NCBI RefSeq assembly: GCF_029961155.1
Contig: NZ_JASBRH010000005.1
Location: 62,001 to 126,000, forward strand
DNA: 64,000 bases
DNA from: Pontibacterium granulatum
GTDB taxonomy: Bacteria; Pseudomonadota; Gammaproteobacteria; Pseudomonadales; Balneatricaceae
Direction of reading: 5' to 3'
Positions 35,494-45,497 of the stretch are shown here, piece by piece. The notes below the pieces were generated by a model that did no database searches, was not told the DNA's origin, and saw nothing but the letters and a program-made list of their open reading frames with translations. Made by a program: the position numbers and the translations under genes. Position 1 is the first letter of the stretch, and every line of letters begins with the position of its first letter.

Positions 35494-36351
35494 TTACGCC
35501 TTACCTTTCCACGGAATCAGCTTCGCTTCCAATTTACGCATCAGGATATCGATCGCGTAACCAATCAGGCCGACGATAATGACCCCAAGCACCACGATAT
35601 CCGTCGCGAGGAACTTACTTGCCGCCATGATCATAAATCCGACGCCGGACTCTGCCGCAACCAGTTCGGCCGCAACCACGGTGCCCCAGCAGATCCCCAT
35701 CGCAACACGCATGCCGGTAAAGATCTCCGGCAGGGAGTTCGGCAGGATTACATAGTACAGGATCTGTTTTCGGGTTGCGCCCAGCGAGTATGCCGCGTGG
35801 ATCTTTGACAGTTTCACGCTGCCTACACCCGCGCGTGCCGCAATTACCATGATCCAGAGTGCAGCAAAGAACAGCAGCAGGATCTTGGAGCGTTCACCGA
35901 TGCCGGACCAGATGATGACCAGTGGGATAAACGCCAGTGGTGGAATAGGGCGGAAGAATTCGACGATCGGGTCGAACCAACCACGCATCAGCTGAGACAG
36001 CCCCATCGCAAATCCCAGCGGAATGCCGATCAGGCAGCCCAGTGCAAAGCCCACCAGGATTCGGTAGAGGCTTGCCCAGATGTGCTCCCACAGAGAGAAA
36101 TTACGGTAACCCTCCTGGGAGATGTAGGTGAACTGCTCCCATACGGCGGACGGTGCCGGCCAGAAAATTGGGTTCACCAGTTCCAGGGCGCTCCCCATAT
36201 ACCAGGCAACGGACAGTACAAATACGGAGAGGATACTCCACATACGGCCATCGGCCACGGCGCTGGTATCGCCAAAAGTCACGGTTTTACGCTTGGTTAA
36301 ACCGTCGGTGCCGAAACCGGCTTTCATCTTTAACGTTTGAAGAAAAGTCAT
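35494..36351 (-). CDS. ABC transporter permease, TauC/SsuC type
   Basis: A membrane protein of 285 residues with six to seven helices and the EAA loop AAYSLGATRKQILYYVILPNSLPEI. The RPIPPLAFIPLVIIWSGIGE segment is typical of the NitT/TauT permeases for taurine, sulfonates, nitrate or thiamine precursors. Third gene of the operon, starting 3 bases after the ATPase gene. Confidence 0.92.
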   Translation of the reverse strand: MTFLQTLKMKAGFGTDGLTKRKTVTFGDTSAVADGRMWSILSVFVLSVAWYMGSALELVNPIFWPAPSAVWEQFTYISQEGYRNFSLWEHIWASLYRILVGFALGCLIGIPLGFAMGLSQLMRGWFDPIVEFFRPIPPLAFIPLVIIWSGIGERSKILLLFFAALWIMVIAARAGVGSVKLSKIHAAYSLGATRKQILYYVILPNSLPEIFTGMRVAMGICWGTVVAAELVAAESGVGFMIMAASKFLATDIVVLGVIIVGLIGYAIDILMRKLEAKLIPWKGKA

Positions 36352-36354
36352 TGC

Positions 36355-37167
36355 TTAACCTCCTGTGCCGGTTGCTGCCAATCCCATAATCTCTTCCTCC
36401 ATCTCCCAGATCATCGACAGAATCTCTTCTCGGGTTTTGATGAAGTCGGGCGAGGCTTTAATCTCACGCGGATTTTGGGTCAGGCCTGCATCTGCAAAAG
36501 GCAGGGAATATTGTTTCTTGATTCGACCAGGACGTGGGGCCATCACAAACAGCTTCTCACCCAGGAAGAGTGCTTCCTCCACACTGTGGGTGATCAGGAT
36601 GATGGTCTTACCGGTCTCCTTCCAAAGCTTCAGCACCAGGCTCTGCATCTTTTCACGGGTCAGCGCATCCAGTGCCCCCAGAGGCTCATCCATCAGGATA
36701 ACGTCCGGGTCGTTTGCAAGGCAGCGAGCGAGGGCAACGCGTTGTTGCATACCGCCTGACAGCTCATAAATTGGTTTGTCGCCGAAATCCTGCAAACCTA
36801 CAGTTTCAAGCAGGTGGTTAACGGTGGCATCTATCTCCGCTTTCGGCGTGCCTTTCATCTGTGGACCGAAGGCGATGTTCTCCGCCACGGTCATCCACTC
36901 AAACAGAGCGCCTTGCTGGAAAACCATGCCGCGATCGGAACCCGGGCCATGTAACTCGGTAGAAGCCAGCGAAACCGTACCTTTGGTCGGTGCCAGGAAG
37001 CCCGCAATAATATTAAGCAACGTACTCTTACCGCAGCCGGAAGGGCCGAGGATCGATAACAGTTCGCCCTGCTTTAGAGAGAAGGACACATCGTGCAGTG
37101 CGTGCACCTGTTCACCAGTTGGTGTTTCGAACACCATGGATACGTCATTCACGACAAGATCTGACAT
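36355..37167 (-). CDS. ABC transporter ATPase, TauB/SsuB type
   Basis: A protein of 270 residues with Walker A GPSGCGKST, the LSGGMQQR signature, Walker B VILMDEPLGALD and the switch His in ITHSVEEAL. The start MSDLVV was preferred to the longer frame because AAGGAT precedes it at normal distance. Energises import with the adjacent permease. Confidence 0.93.
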   Translation of the reverse strand: MSDLVVNDVSMVFETPTGEQVHALHDVSFSLKQGELLSILGPSGCGKSTLLNIIAGFLAPTKGTVSLASTELHGPGSDRGMVFQQGALFEWMTVAENIAFGPQMKGTPKAEIDATVNHLLETVGLQDFGDKPIYELSGGMQQRVALARCLANDPDVILMDEPLGALDALTREKMQSLVLKLWKETGKTIILITHSVEEALFLGEKLFVMAPRPGRIKKQYSLPFADAGLTQNPREIKASPDFIKTREEILSMIWEMEEEIMGLAATGTGG

Positions 37168-37200
37168 AGCTAAATCCTTAAACCAGAAGATTTGGATAAT

Positions 37201-37233
37201 GTTGGGCCGCACGTGTGCAGCGATTGGCCCAAC
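37201..37233 (-). other. Intercistronic hairpin after the binding-protein gene
   Basis: GTTGGGCC (37201) pairs perfectly with GGCCCAAC (37226) between the binding-protein and ATPase genes. No T-tract. It probably raises the level of the binding-protein mRNA relative to the rest. Confidence 0.6.
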
Positions 37234-37252
37234 AGGTTAGGTTGACTGCGTG

Positions 37253-38254
37253 TTACTTCACTTTCTGGTAGAAGCTGCTGTCGATGCTTGCGCTGTAATC
37301 AGGCAAAGCTTTTGGAATCTGCTTGTGCAGTACGAAGAAGTCTGCGACCTCCTTGGTGTACTGCTGTACGGTACCGCCCATCCATTCGCTGGATACCTGC
37401 TCATCTTTCAGAGGGAAGTCGAACAGGGCCAGTACCTGGTTGGACGCTTCCAGGCTCAGACCGGCTGCTTTTGCGATAACCGGCTCGTACTTGGAAGGAT
37501 TCTGCAGGAAGGTGCGGTTGGAATCGTTGGTGACTTTCAGGAATTTGGTTACCAGTTCCGGGTGCTTCTTCGCGAACTTGTTATTTACTGAGATCACATC
37601 GAATACACGGATACCGATCTTTTCCTGTTCGCGCGCGGTCATCAATACATCGCCGTACTCTTTCATACGACGCAATGCACCACCCCATCCGCAGGCCATG
37701 GCAACATCACCACGGGCAATAGCGGCGGCACTATCAGCCGGTGCCATATCCAGCAGATGAACGTTTTCACTGTTGACATTCAGGTGGCTCATGACCTTCA
37801 GCATCTTGTAGTGCGCTACGGTGCCGAACGGTACAGCGACTTTCTTGCCTTCAAGCTCTTTCGCGTTAGCTTTGGAGATGCCCGATGCTTTGCTCACAAC
37901 ACAGTTGTCGTTTTCGGCGTAGGACACTGCAATGCCTACCATGGTGATAGGGAGGCCTTGTGACACGGCCACGGTAAACGGTACCAGACCCTGGGAGTAC
38001 GCCATGTCTACGTCACCGGATGCCATTGCTGCAGACATCGCGGTGCCGGAATCAAACGCACGCCATTCCATGTTGACGCCCAGTTCTTTGTCGTAGGTCT
38101 TTTCGACCTGTGCGATCTGGTTCGCGGTTGGCCATTCCAGGAAGTAGCCTACGGTTACCGTATCAGGGTTGTCTGCGGCCATCGCCGCAGAGGCGGCAAC
38201 GGTGGCTGACGTTAAAACAGCGGCTTTGAACATGTTTGTAACGGTCACTTTCAT
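37253..38254 (-). CDS. ABC transporter substrate-binding protein, TauA type
   Basis: A periplasmic protein of 333 residues with a signal peptide (about 1-26, ending AAMA-AD). The fold region TVGYFLEWPTANQIAQVE and LVPFTVAVSQGLPITMVGIA place it in the NitT/TauT (SsuA/THI5-like) family; DMAPADSAAAIARGDVAMACGWGGALRRM is the ligand-cleft part. GAGG lies upstream. Classical TauA imports taurine, but this family is broad, and the setting beside N-demethylating enzymes suggests an N-methylated or otherwise related compound. Confidence 0.88.
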   Translation of the reverse strand: MKVTVTNMFKAAVLTSATVAASAAMAADNPDTVTVGYFLEWPTANQIAQVEKTYDKELGVNMEWRAFDSGTAMSAAMASGDVDMAYSQGLVPFTVAVSQGLPITMVGIAVSYAENDNCVVSKASGISKANAKELEGKKVAVPFGTVAHYKMLKVMSHLNVNSENVHLLDMAPADSAAAIARGDVAMACGWGGALRRMKEYGDVLMTAREQEKIGIRVFDVISVNNKFAKKHPELVTKFLKVTNDSNRTFLQNPSKYEPVIAKAAGLSLEASNQVLALFDFPLKDEQVSSEWMGGTVQQYTKEVADFFVLHKQIPKALPDYSASIDSSFYQKVK

Positions 38255-38705
38255 ACTTACCTCTTCATCGCAGGTGCGAATTCTTATTGTTAGATAGCTC
38301 AGTCCGTTTTGACGAACTGTGGAGAGAGTTACTGCGTGCCCTGTTTTCGATACTGCAGAGGAAAGTGGAAGGGGACAATTGAGTATTTCTTCCCAGATGT
38401 TAGTTTTTCTAACAAGTTAGTTTTTTTGCCGACAGGGTCGAGAATGGGTGAGTTACCGATAGCTGCTTTCCGAAGTTGGCTCAGCCCCGCGTAAACCCAT
38501 GGCTTGAAGCGAGGCTTTGCATCGGTCGCGATTTGTACCCGTCTACTGAAAGCGTATGCCTTTCACCTACCAATCAATCGATCATCCAAAATTTATTGAA
38601 ATAATTCATTGACAACCTGCTTAGATAAATTTAATCATTTGTATGAAAATTACGTGAATAATTTCACGATCAATGAAATCGTAATCCAAAAATCACGAGG
38701 TAGTG
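38255..38705. promoter_or_regulatory. Divergent region, ABC operon and etf operon
   Basis: No gene in 450 bases. CGTGAA-TAAT-TTCACG, a 16-bp inverted repeat, lies at 38653-38668, 38 bases before etfB. TTGACA at 38609-38614 with TTTAAT at 38630-38635 is a possible promoter with a short 15-base spacer. Confidence 0.45.
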
Positions 38706-39455
38706 ATGAAAGTACTGGTTGCCATAAAGCGGGTTGTTGATGCCAACGTCAAAGTCCGTGTGAAAGCCGACAATTCGGCTGTTGAGCTGGCGAATATCAA
38801 AATGGCCATCAACCCGTTTTGTGAAATCGCTATTGAAGAAGCTATCCGTCTGAAGGAGAAAGGGCACGCAAGTGAAGTACTGGTTGTCAGCATCGGTCCA
38901 GACACCTGTCAGGAGCAGCTGCGTACTGCACTGGCGCTGGGTGCCGATCGTGCGCTGCAGATTAAAGCTGAAGACTCCCCTGAGCCTCTGGCGATCGCAA
39001 AACTGCTGAAAGCGGTTGTTGATCAGGAACAGCCTGGCCTGGTGATTTTGGGTAAACAGTCCATTGATGGTGACAACAACCAAACCGGTCAGATGCTGGC
39101 TGCGTTGGCGAACATGCCACAGGGTACATTCGCGTCCGACGTAGAGATCGAAGGTGATTCCCTGCAGGTAACACGTGAAATCGACGGCGGTCTGCAGAAA
39201 GTAAGTCTGAAGATGCCAGCGGTTGTAACCACCGACCTGCGTCTGAACGAGCCGCGTTACGCGTCTCTGCCAAACATCATGAAAGCCAAGCGCAAGCCAC
39301 TGGAAACTCAAACCCCTGAAGATCTGGGTATCGACATCAGCCCACGTCAGACCGTCCTGGAAGTGACCCCACCGCCAGAGCGTGCAGCAGGTGTGAAAGT
39401 CGGCTCCGTAAGTGAGCTGGTGGAAAAACTGAAAAACGAAGCGGGGGTACTGTAA
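38706..39455 (+). CDS. etfB: Electron transfer flavoprotein beta subunit
   Basis: A protein of 249 residues with the ETF beta start [19 protein letters not shown], the AMP-binding region and the conserved [16 protein letters not shown] and ETPED-like recognition area. It forms the heterodimer with EtfA that shuttles electrons from flavin dehydrogenases. The stop TAA overlaps the next ATG by one base, so the two are translationally coupled. First gene of etfB-etfA-purU-DMGDH. Confidence 0.95.
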   Translation: MKVLVAIKRVVDANVKVRVKADNSAVELANIKMAINPFCEIAIEEAIRLKEKGHASEVLVVSIGPDTCQEQLRTALALGADRALQIKAEDSPEPLAIAKLLKAVVDQEQPGLVILGKQSIDGDNNQTGQMLAALANMPQGTFASDVEIEGDSLQVTREIDGGLQKVSLKMPAVVTTDLRLNEPRYASLPNIMKAKRKPLETQTPEDLGIDISPRQTVLEVTPPPERAAGVKVGSVSELVEKLKNEAGVL

Positions 39456-40411
39456 TGGGTAACGCGATTCTGGTTGTTGCAGAACACGATAACAGCCAAC
39501 TGAAAGGTGCAACGCTGAATACACTTCAGGCTGCCGTTGAATTGAAAGCGCAGGGTGCTGGCGCAATCGAGCTGCTGATTGCAGGTCAGGGCAGCAACGC
39601 TGTTGTAGAGCAGGCGGCCGCACTGCCGGACGTTGACCGTGTACTGGTTGCAGATGCTGGCAACCTGGCACATCAGCTGCCGGAAGAGGTGTCTAGCGTT
39701 GTAGTAAACCTGCTGGAAGGCGGTGACTACGGTTACCTGCTGGCGCCTGCGACGACTAACGGCAAAAACCTGGCTCCGCGTGTTGCAGCACTGATGGACG
39801 TCGCTCAGGTATCTGACATCACTGAAGTGGTTTCTGCAGATACCTTTATCCGTCCTATCTATGCAGGTAACGCACTGGCGAAAGTACAGAGCCATGACGC
39901 CCTGAAAGTTGTCACCGTACGCACTACCGCGTTTGCTGCGGTGGCAGAAACCGGTGGTGCAGTAGAAGCAACCAGCGTGGATGCTCCGGCTGCACTGGGT
40001 GTATCCAGCTTCGTGGGTGAAGAGCTGAGCGTATCCGAACGTCCAGAGCTCACCTCCGCGCGCATCATTATCTCCGGCGGTCGTGGTATGCAGAGCGGCG
40101 ACAACTTCCCATTGCTGGAAGCGGTTGCAGACAAGATCGGTGCTGCGGTGGGTGCATCCCGTGCGGCGGTGGACTCCGGTTTCGTGTCCAACGACATGCA
40201 GGTGGGTCAGACCGGCAAGATCGTAGCGCCCGACCTGTACATCGCCGTCGGTATCTCCGGTGCGATCCAGCACCTGGCCGGTATGAAAGATTCCAAAGTA
40301 ATCGTTGCCATTAACAACGATGAAGAAGCGCCAATCTTCAACGTGGCGGACTTTGGTCTGGTGGCCGACCTCTTTGAAGCGCTGCCAGAGCTGGAAAAAG
40401 AGCTGGGCTAA
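39455..40411 (+). CDS. etfA: Electron transfer flavoprotein alpha subunit
   Basis: A protein of 318 residues. The C-terminal FAD-binding domain has [58 protein letters not shown] and the [18 protein letters not shown] strand. Partner of EtfB; its acceptor is the ETF-QO at 27954. The closeness to two DMGDH-type genes indicates an ETF dedicated to N-demethylation. Confidence 0.95.
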   Translation: MGNAILVVAEHDNSQLKGATLNTLQAAVELKAQGAGAIELLIAGQGSNAVVEQAAALPDVDRVLVADAGNLAHQLPEEVSSVVVNLLEGGDYGYLLAPATTNGKNLAPRVAALMDVAQVSDITEVVSADTFIRPIYAGNALAKVQSHDALKVVTVRTTAFAAVAETGGAVEATSVDAPAALGVSSFVGEELSVSERPELTSARIIISGGRGMQSGDNFPLLEAVADKIGAAVGASRAAVDSGFVSNDMQVGQTGKIVAPDLYIAVGISGAIQHLAGMKDSKVIVAINNDEEAPIFNVADFGLVADLFEALPELEKELG

Positions 40412-40443
40412 TAACTTGGGTTAATACCCTCGAAAGACCCGTT

Positions 40444-40472
40444 GCCACCTGATGGAGATCCCGTCAGGTGGC
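40444..40472 (+). other. Intercistronic hairpin between etfA and purU
   Basis: GCCACCTGA (40444) pairs perfectly with TCAGGTGGC (40464), with no T-tract. A partial terminator or stability element separating etf from purU. Confidence 0.5.
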
Positions 40473-40543
40473 GGTAATAAAAATAATTCGCAGATTAAGA
40501 CATAGGTCGCCACATTGAGCGACAGGTCTGAAGGATAAATATC

Positions 40544-41398
40544 ATGAGTCGCAATTATCGATTGATCCTGGATTGCCCCGATCAGGTGGGCATTGTCACC
40601 CGTGCCGGAGAAGTGATCACCCGTAATGGGGGCTGGATCTCTGAAGCCGCGCACCACTCCGACGAAGACAGCAGCTGGTTCTTCTCCCGTTTCGAGATAC
40701 AGGGTGACTCTTTGCCATGCGGCATTGACGAACTGCGTCGTCAATTTGAAGAACTGAAAGATGAACTCCAGCTCAATCTGCGACTGATCGATACGGCAGA
40801 GAAAAAGCGTGTAGTGATCATGGCGAGTAAAGGCAGCCACTGTCTGTCTGACCTGCTGGATCGTTGGAAGAGCGGTGACCTGGACTGTGATATCCCATGT
40901 GTAATCTCTAACCACGAAGACATGCGTGGTCTGGTGGAGTGGTACGGTATTCCTTACCACCACGTGGCGATCGATAAAGATGACAAAGCACCGGGCTTTG
41001 CCCAGGTTGAAGCACTGGTCGAAGAGTACAAAGCTGACTGTGTCGTGCTGGCGCGCTACATGCAGATTCTGCCTCAGGCCCTGTGCGAAAAACTACGTCA
41101 TAAAGTGATCAACATCCACCACAGCTTCCTGCCGTCGTTCATCGGTGCGAAGCCTTACCACCAGGCATCCCGCCGCGGTGTGAAACTGATCGGTGCGACC
41201 TGTCACTACGTGACCGAGCAGCTCGATGAAGGCCCAATCATCGATCAGGACGTGGTACGCGTCAGCCACAGCGACAAAGTAGAAGACCTCGTCCGCCTGG
41301 GTAAAGACGTAGAGAAGACCGTACTGGCCCGTGGCCTGCGTGCGCATCTTGAAGATCGCGTACTGGTACACGGCAATAAGACCGTCGTCTTCAACTAA
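40544..41398 (+). CDS. purU: Formyltetrahydrofolate deformylase
   Basis: Hydrolyses 10-formyl-THF to THF and formate. The 284 residues comprise an N-terminal ACT domain (LILDCPDQVGIVTRAGEVI) and a formyltransferase-like catalytic domain with the Asn-His region NIHHSFLPSFIGA and the later TCHYVTEQLDEGPIIDQD segment. In this operon it regenerates free THF and removes one-carbon units released by demethylation as formate. No formate dehydrogenase is in the window. Confidence 0.95.
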   Translation: MSRNYRLILDCPDQVGIVTRAGEVITRNGGWISEAAHHSDEDSSWFFSRFEIQGDSLPCGIDELRRQFEELKDELQLNLRLIDTAEKKRVVIMASKGSHCLSDLLDRWKSGDLDCDIPCVISNHEDMRGLVEWYGIPYHHVAIDKDDKAPGFAQVEALVEEYKADCVVLARYMQILPQALCEKLRHKVINIHHSFLPSFIGAKPYHQASRRGVKLIGATCHYVTEQLDEGPIIDQDVVRVSHSDKVEDLVRLGKDVEKTVLARGLRAHLEDRVLVHGNKTVVFN

Positions 41399-41417
41399 TA
41401 AAAACGATTTGGCAGCT

Positions 41418-41442
41418 GGCTCCCATGCTCTGCGTGGGAGCC
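41418..41442. repeat. GGCTCCCA palindromic repeat
   Basis: GGCTCCCATGC and GCGTGGGAGCC form an imperfect hairpin between purU and the next gene. It shares the arms of the repeat at 35446-35480. No T-tract, so it may not terminate. Confidence 0.6.
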
Positions 41443-41545
41443 AAGAGTTTCCTTCCACTTCGACAGTGGAACGAAACGCCAACACTATGACAGAAACAAT
41501 AAGCAATCGTCCGGAGTCAGGGCCCCGGAAATGCGGAGAATAATA

Positions 41546-43993
41546 ATGACGAAGCAAATACCAACATCTGCACAGGTAGTGATCGTAGGCGGTGGTGTAA
41601 TCGGCTGTAGTGTCGCTTACCACCTGACCAAACTGGGTTTCACCGACGTGGTGCTGCTGGAGCGTCGTACGCTGACGTGTGGTACCACCTGGCACGCTGC
41701 GGGTCTGGTCCCAACCCTGCGTGCAACCTACAACATGTCCATGCTGGCCAACTACAGTGCCAGCCTGTACGAGCAGTTGGAAGCAGAGACAGGGCAGGCA
41801 ACAGGTTTTGTCCGCAACGGTTCCCTGACTATCGCCACTAACAAAGAGCGTCTGGCTGAGATCAAGCGCGGTGCCTCCATGGCAAAAGTGGCGGGCTTCC
41901 CATGTGACGTGATCAGCCCGGAACAGGCCAAAGAGATGTGGCCGCTGCTGAATGTAGATGACGTGATCGGTGCGATCCACCTGCCGATGGACGGTATGGC
42001 GAGTCCTGTAGATGTGACTCAGGCCCTGGCAAAAGGCGCGCGCATGGGCGGTGCTAAGATTATCGAGAACTGCAAAGTTCTGGATATGAAGATCCGCGAC
42101 GGTAAAGCGGCCGGTGTGATCACCGAGCACGGCGATATCGACGCTGAATACGTGGTGAACTGTGCCGGTATGTGGGCACGTGAGTTCGGTAAGAAAGCGG
42201 GCGTAAACGTACCACTGCATGCAGCAGAGCACTTCTACGTAGTAACCGAAAACATGCCGGATCTGAAGCACGGTCTGCCGACGCTGCGTGATATGGATGG
42301 TTACTGCTACTACAAAGAAGATGCGGGCAAGCTGCTGGTGGGCATGTTCGAGCCGGATGCGAAGCCGTGGGGTATGAACGGTATCCCGGAAGACTTCCAC
42401 TTCGACGAGCTGCCGGAAGACTTTGATCACCTGGAGCCGTATCTGGAAGCTGCAATGCACCGTATTCCAAAGCTGATGGAAACTGGCCTGCAGGTATTCT
42501 TCAACGGCCCTGAATCCTTTACCCCAGACGACCGTTACCACCTGGGTGAAGCGCCGGAACTGCGCAACTACTTCGTTGCTGCAGGCTTTAACTCTGTAGG
42601 TATCCAGTCTGCGGGCGGTGCCGGTAAGATGCTGGCGGAGTGGATTCACAAAGGCCATGCGCCACGTGATCTGTGGGATGTAGATATCCGTCGTAACCGT
42701 CCATTCCAGGGCACTCAGGCGTATCTGCAGGAACGTACCACCGAAACACTGGGTCTGCTGTACGAAACACACTACCCATTCAAGCAGTTCAAAACCTCCC
42801 GTGGTGTGCGCCGCTCTGTCTTGCACGAGCAGCTGAAAGCGCAGGGTGCGGTATTTGGTACTGAGAGTGGTTGGGAACGTGCAAACTGGTTTGCCAACGA
42901 AGGCCAGGCGCCGGAGTACGAATACTCCTTCGGTCGCCAGAACTGGTTCGACAACAACAAAGCAGAGCACGAAGCGGTACGTAACGATGTTGGCGTGATG
43001 GATCAGAGCTCTTTCTGTAAGTATCAGGTGGAAGGCCCGGATGCGGAGAAGTTCCTGAACCGCATCTGCTCCAACAACGTGGCGGTGCCGGTTGGCAAGA
43101 TGGTCTACACCCAGTGGCTGAACGAACGTGGTGGTATCGAAGCCGATGTGACCGTCACCCGTCTGGCAGAAGACCGTTACATGGTGGTATCCGGTGTGGC
43201 GTGCCAGACCCGCGATCTGGACTGGCTGAACCGTCACAAAGAAGGTTACATGGTGGTGATCACCGACGTTACCTCCGCGTACGCAGTCGTAACTGTAATG
43301 GGTCCACGTGCCCGTGACACCCTGAGCAAGCTGACTCAGGCGGATATGTCACACGAGGCATTCCCATTTGCGACATCCCGTGAGATCGATATGCACTACG
43401 CAATTGTGCGTGCATCCCGTATCACCTACGTAGGTGAGTTGGGCTGGGAGCTGTATATCCCAACCGAGTACGCGCCAAGCGTATACGAAGCGATCTGTGC
43501 AGCGGGTGAAGAGTTTGGTATCAAGCCGTACGGCTACCACACCATGAACTCCCTGCGTATGGAGAAGTGCTACCGTCACTGGGGCCACGATATCACCGAC
43601 GAAGACACAGTACTGGAAGCGGGTCTGGGCTTTGCATCCGACTTCGAGAAAGAGGGTGGTTTCATCGGTAAAGAAGCGCTGCTGGAACAGAAGGCTAAAG
43701 GCCCGTTGACCAAACGTTTTGTTGCATTCGTGTTCGAAAACCCAGAGCCACTCTGTTACCACGAGGAGCCGATCTACGCAGATGGCAAGATCGTGGGCCG
43801 CACCACCGCCGGTATGTTCGGTCACACCGTTGGTGCCACTGTCGCAATGGGGTATGTGGAGAATCCGGATGGTGTGGTAAAAGAGTGGCTTGAAAATGCC
43901 CACTTCGAGATCGAGGTCGAATGTGAGCGCTACACGGTGAAACCGTCCCTGCGTTCTATCTACGACCCGGCCATGGAGAAAATTAAGTGCTGA
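41546..43993 (+). CDS. Dimethylglycine/sarcosine dehydrogenase-type flavoprotein (copy 2)
   Basis: An 815-residue fusion: FAD amine oxidoreductase (FAD site VVIVGGGVIGCSVAYHL), central FAO_M linker and C-terminal GcvT domain. TTWHAAG holds the predicted covalent FAD His. The GcvT part shows YTQWLNERGGIEADVTVTRL and the terminal AGMFGHTVGATVAMGYV. The start was set at MTKQIP, with GGAG upstream. It is in one operon with ETF and PurU, whereas copy 1 is on its own. The two copies have the same domain order but differ throughout, so they likely act on successive or different N-methyl substrates. Confidence 0.92.
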   Translation: MTKQIPTSAQVVIVGGGVIGCSVAYHLTKLGFTDVVLLERRTLTCGTTWHAAGLVPTLRATYNMSMLANYSASLYEQLEAETGQATGFVRNGSLTIATNKERLAEIKRGASMAKVAGFPCDVISPEQAKEMWPLLNVDDVIGAIHLPMDGMASPVDVTQALAKGARMGGAKIIENCKVLDMKIRDGKAAGVITEHGDIDAEYVVNCAGMWAREFGKKAGVNVPLHAAEHFYVVTENMPDLKHGLPTLRDMDGYCYYKEDAGKLLVGMFEPDAKPWGMNGIPEDFHFDELPEDFDHLEPYLEAAMHRIPKLMETGLQVFFNGPESFTPDDRYHLGEAPELRNYFVAAGFNSVGIQSAGGAGKMLAEWIHKGHAPRDLWDVDIRRNRPFQGTQAYLQERTTETLGLLYETHYPFKQFKTSRGVRRSVLHEQLKAQGAVFGTESGWERANWFANEGQAPEYEYSFGRQNWFDNNKAEHEAVRNDVGVMDQSSFCKYQVEGPDAEKFLNRICSNNVAVPVGKMVYTQWLNERGGIEADVTVTRLAEDRYMVVSGVACQTRDLDWLNRHKEGYMVVITDVTSAYAVVTVMGPRARDTLSKLTQADMSHEAFPFATSREIDMHYAIVRASRITYVGELGWELYIPTEYAPSVYEAICAAGEEFGIKPYGYHTMNSLRMEKCYRHWGHDITDEDTVLEAGLGFASDFEKEGGFIGKEALLEQKAKGPLTKRFVAFVFENPEPLCYHEEPIYADGKIVGRTTAGMFGHTVGATVAMGYVENPDGVVKEWLENAHFEIEVECERYTVKPSLRSIYDPAMEKIKC

Positions 43994-44361
43994 TTTGCTT
44001 AACAGCAAAAGATTAGCGCACTTTTTAGAAGCACTGTGTGGCCTGGTTACCAAGGTTCTGTGTCTGGTTGGTTGCCGCGGAATGTTGGAGGTGCCCTGTA
44101 TAATCAGGGCGCACAGTTGCTTCGCCCTAAATACAGCTACATGGGCGTTTCAGAAGCCCAATGACGGTGTTGAATCCGTTCTGTACATGCTCACCTACTA
44201 CAGTAGGCTGCGCTTCTCGAACGAATTCGCCTTGTCCTTGAACCTCTGAACTCGCCATGGAGCTGCATTGCAAAAGCTGGAAACTATACAATCGCCATGA
44301 GAACAGGTAGTTTTCACGGCGTTATTCTTGAACGTTAAATTGATTACATGAGGTTTGATCG
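43994..44361. other. Gap before folD
   Basis: No gene seen in 368 bases. No clear terminator follows the dehydrogenase gene. TATACAAT near 44286 could be a -10 element for folD, with no good -35. Confidence 0.35.
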
Positions 44362-45216
44362 ATGACCGCCCTGATTTTGGATGGTAAAGCACTGGCGAAA
44401 AGCCGCGAAGAGCAACTGCGTAACTCCGTAGAACAGCTGATCGCTGGCGGTGGTAAGAAGCCGACGCTGGCAACCATTCTCGTAGGGGATGATCCAGCGT
44501 CGGCAACCTACGTTCAGATGAAAATCAACGCGTGTAAGCGCGTGGGAATGGGGTCCATCGCAATCGAGTTGGGTTCCAACACCACAACCGAGCAGCTGCT
44601 GGCGGAGATCAACCGGCTGAACAACAACGAATCCGTAAACGGTATCCTGCTGCAGCACCCAGTACCGGAGCAGATCGATGAGCGTGCGTGCTTCGATGCG
44701 ATCGCTATCGAAAAAGACGTAGACGGTGTAACCACCCAGGGCTTCGGCCGTATGGCGATGGGTGAGCCGGCATTTGGTTCTGCAACACCGGCTGGCATCA
44801 TGACCATGCTGAAGCACTACGATATCCAGCTGGAAGGTAAACACGCTGTTGTCGTGGGTCGCAGCCCAATCCTGGGTAAACCGATGGCTGCTATGCTGCT
44901 GAACGCTAATGCGACTGTAACCATCTGCCACTCCCGCACTGCAGATCTGGCAGATCAGGTTGCGCGTGCCGATATTGTTATCGGTGCAGTAGGCCGTCCA
45001 GAGCTGATCAAAGCAGAATGGATTAAGGATGGTGCGGTTGTCGTCGATGCGGGGTACCACCCAGGCGGTATCGGTGATATCGAAAAAGAAGGTCTGGAAG
45101 AACGCGTTGCTGCACTGACTCCGGTTCCGGGTGGAGTAGGTCCAATGACCATCAACGCACTGATCAGCCAGACGCTTGAGTCTGCACAGCTCAGCGTTAA
45201 AGTAGCATCTGAATAA
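44362..45216 (+). CDS. folD: Methylene-THF dehydrogenase / methenyl-THF cyclohydrolase
   Basis: A bifunctional enzyme of 284 residues that oxidises 5,10-methylene-THF with NADP and hydrolyses methenyl-THF to 10-formyl-THF. The catalytic Lys is in [14 protein letters not shown], the nucleotide site is [14 protein letters not shown], and the C-terminus has [15 protein letters not shown]. It links the DMGDH product to PurU. If the genome has another folD, this one is the catabolic copy. Followed by a terminator. Confidence 0.95.
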   Translation: MTALILDGKALAKSREEQLRNSVEQLIAGGGKKPTLATILVGDDPASATYVQMKINACKRVGMGSIAIELGSNTTTEQLLAEINRLNNNESVNGILLQHPVPEQIDERACFDAIAIEKDVDGVTTQGFGRMAMGEPAFGSATPAGIMTMLKHYDIQLEGKHAVVVGRSPILGKPMAAMLLNANATVTICHSRTADLADQVARADIVIGAVGRPELIKAEWIKDGAVVVDAGYHPGGIGDIEKEGLEERVAALTPVPGGVGPMTINALISQTLESAQLSVKVASE

Positions 45217-45247
45217 CGATTGCCGTTAAGACAGTCTTTATTGAAAC

Positions 45248-45270
45248 GCCCGGTTTATCCGGGCTTTTTT
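45248..45270 (+). terminator. Terminator of folD
   Basis: GCCCGG pairs with CCGGGC around TTTAT and is followed by TTTTTT. Confidence 0.9.
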
Positions 45271-45497
45271 GTGCGCTTTGCTCACCGCAGTCCTGTTAGC
45301 AGGGGGCTTATCATGCGCGTTGGGGGCTGGTTAGGGTTTGAGCGTGTCGCCACCGGAGTGGACTGCTACAACGTGATCACGTGGTCCTGTATTGAGAATG
45401 TATTTCGCTGGTGCACTGAATATCCCAGTTTGTTTGTTCAGAAATTCAAACGTGTCCCTCCTATAGGTGAAACATCATTTCGTAGGAGGTAAGACCA

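Noticed and set aside
41093-43237. Open frame of 714 codons antisense to purU and the second DMGDH-type gene
   Set aside because: Same reason: no domains, and it spans two well-identified genes on the other strand.
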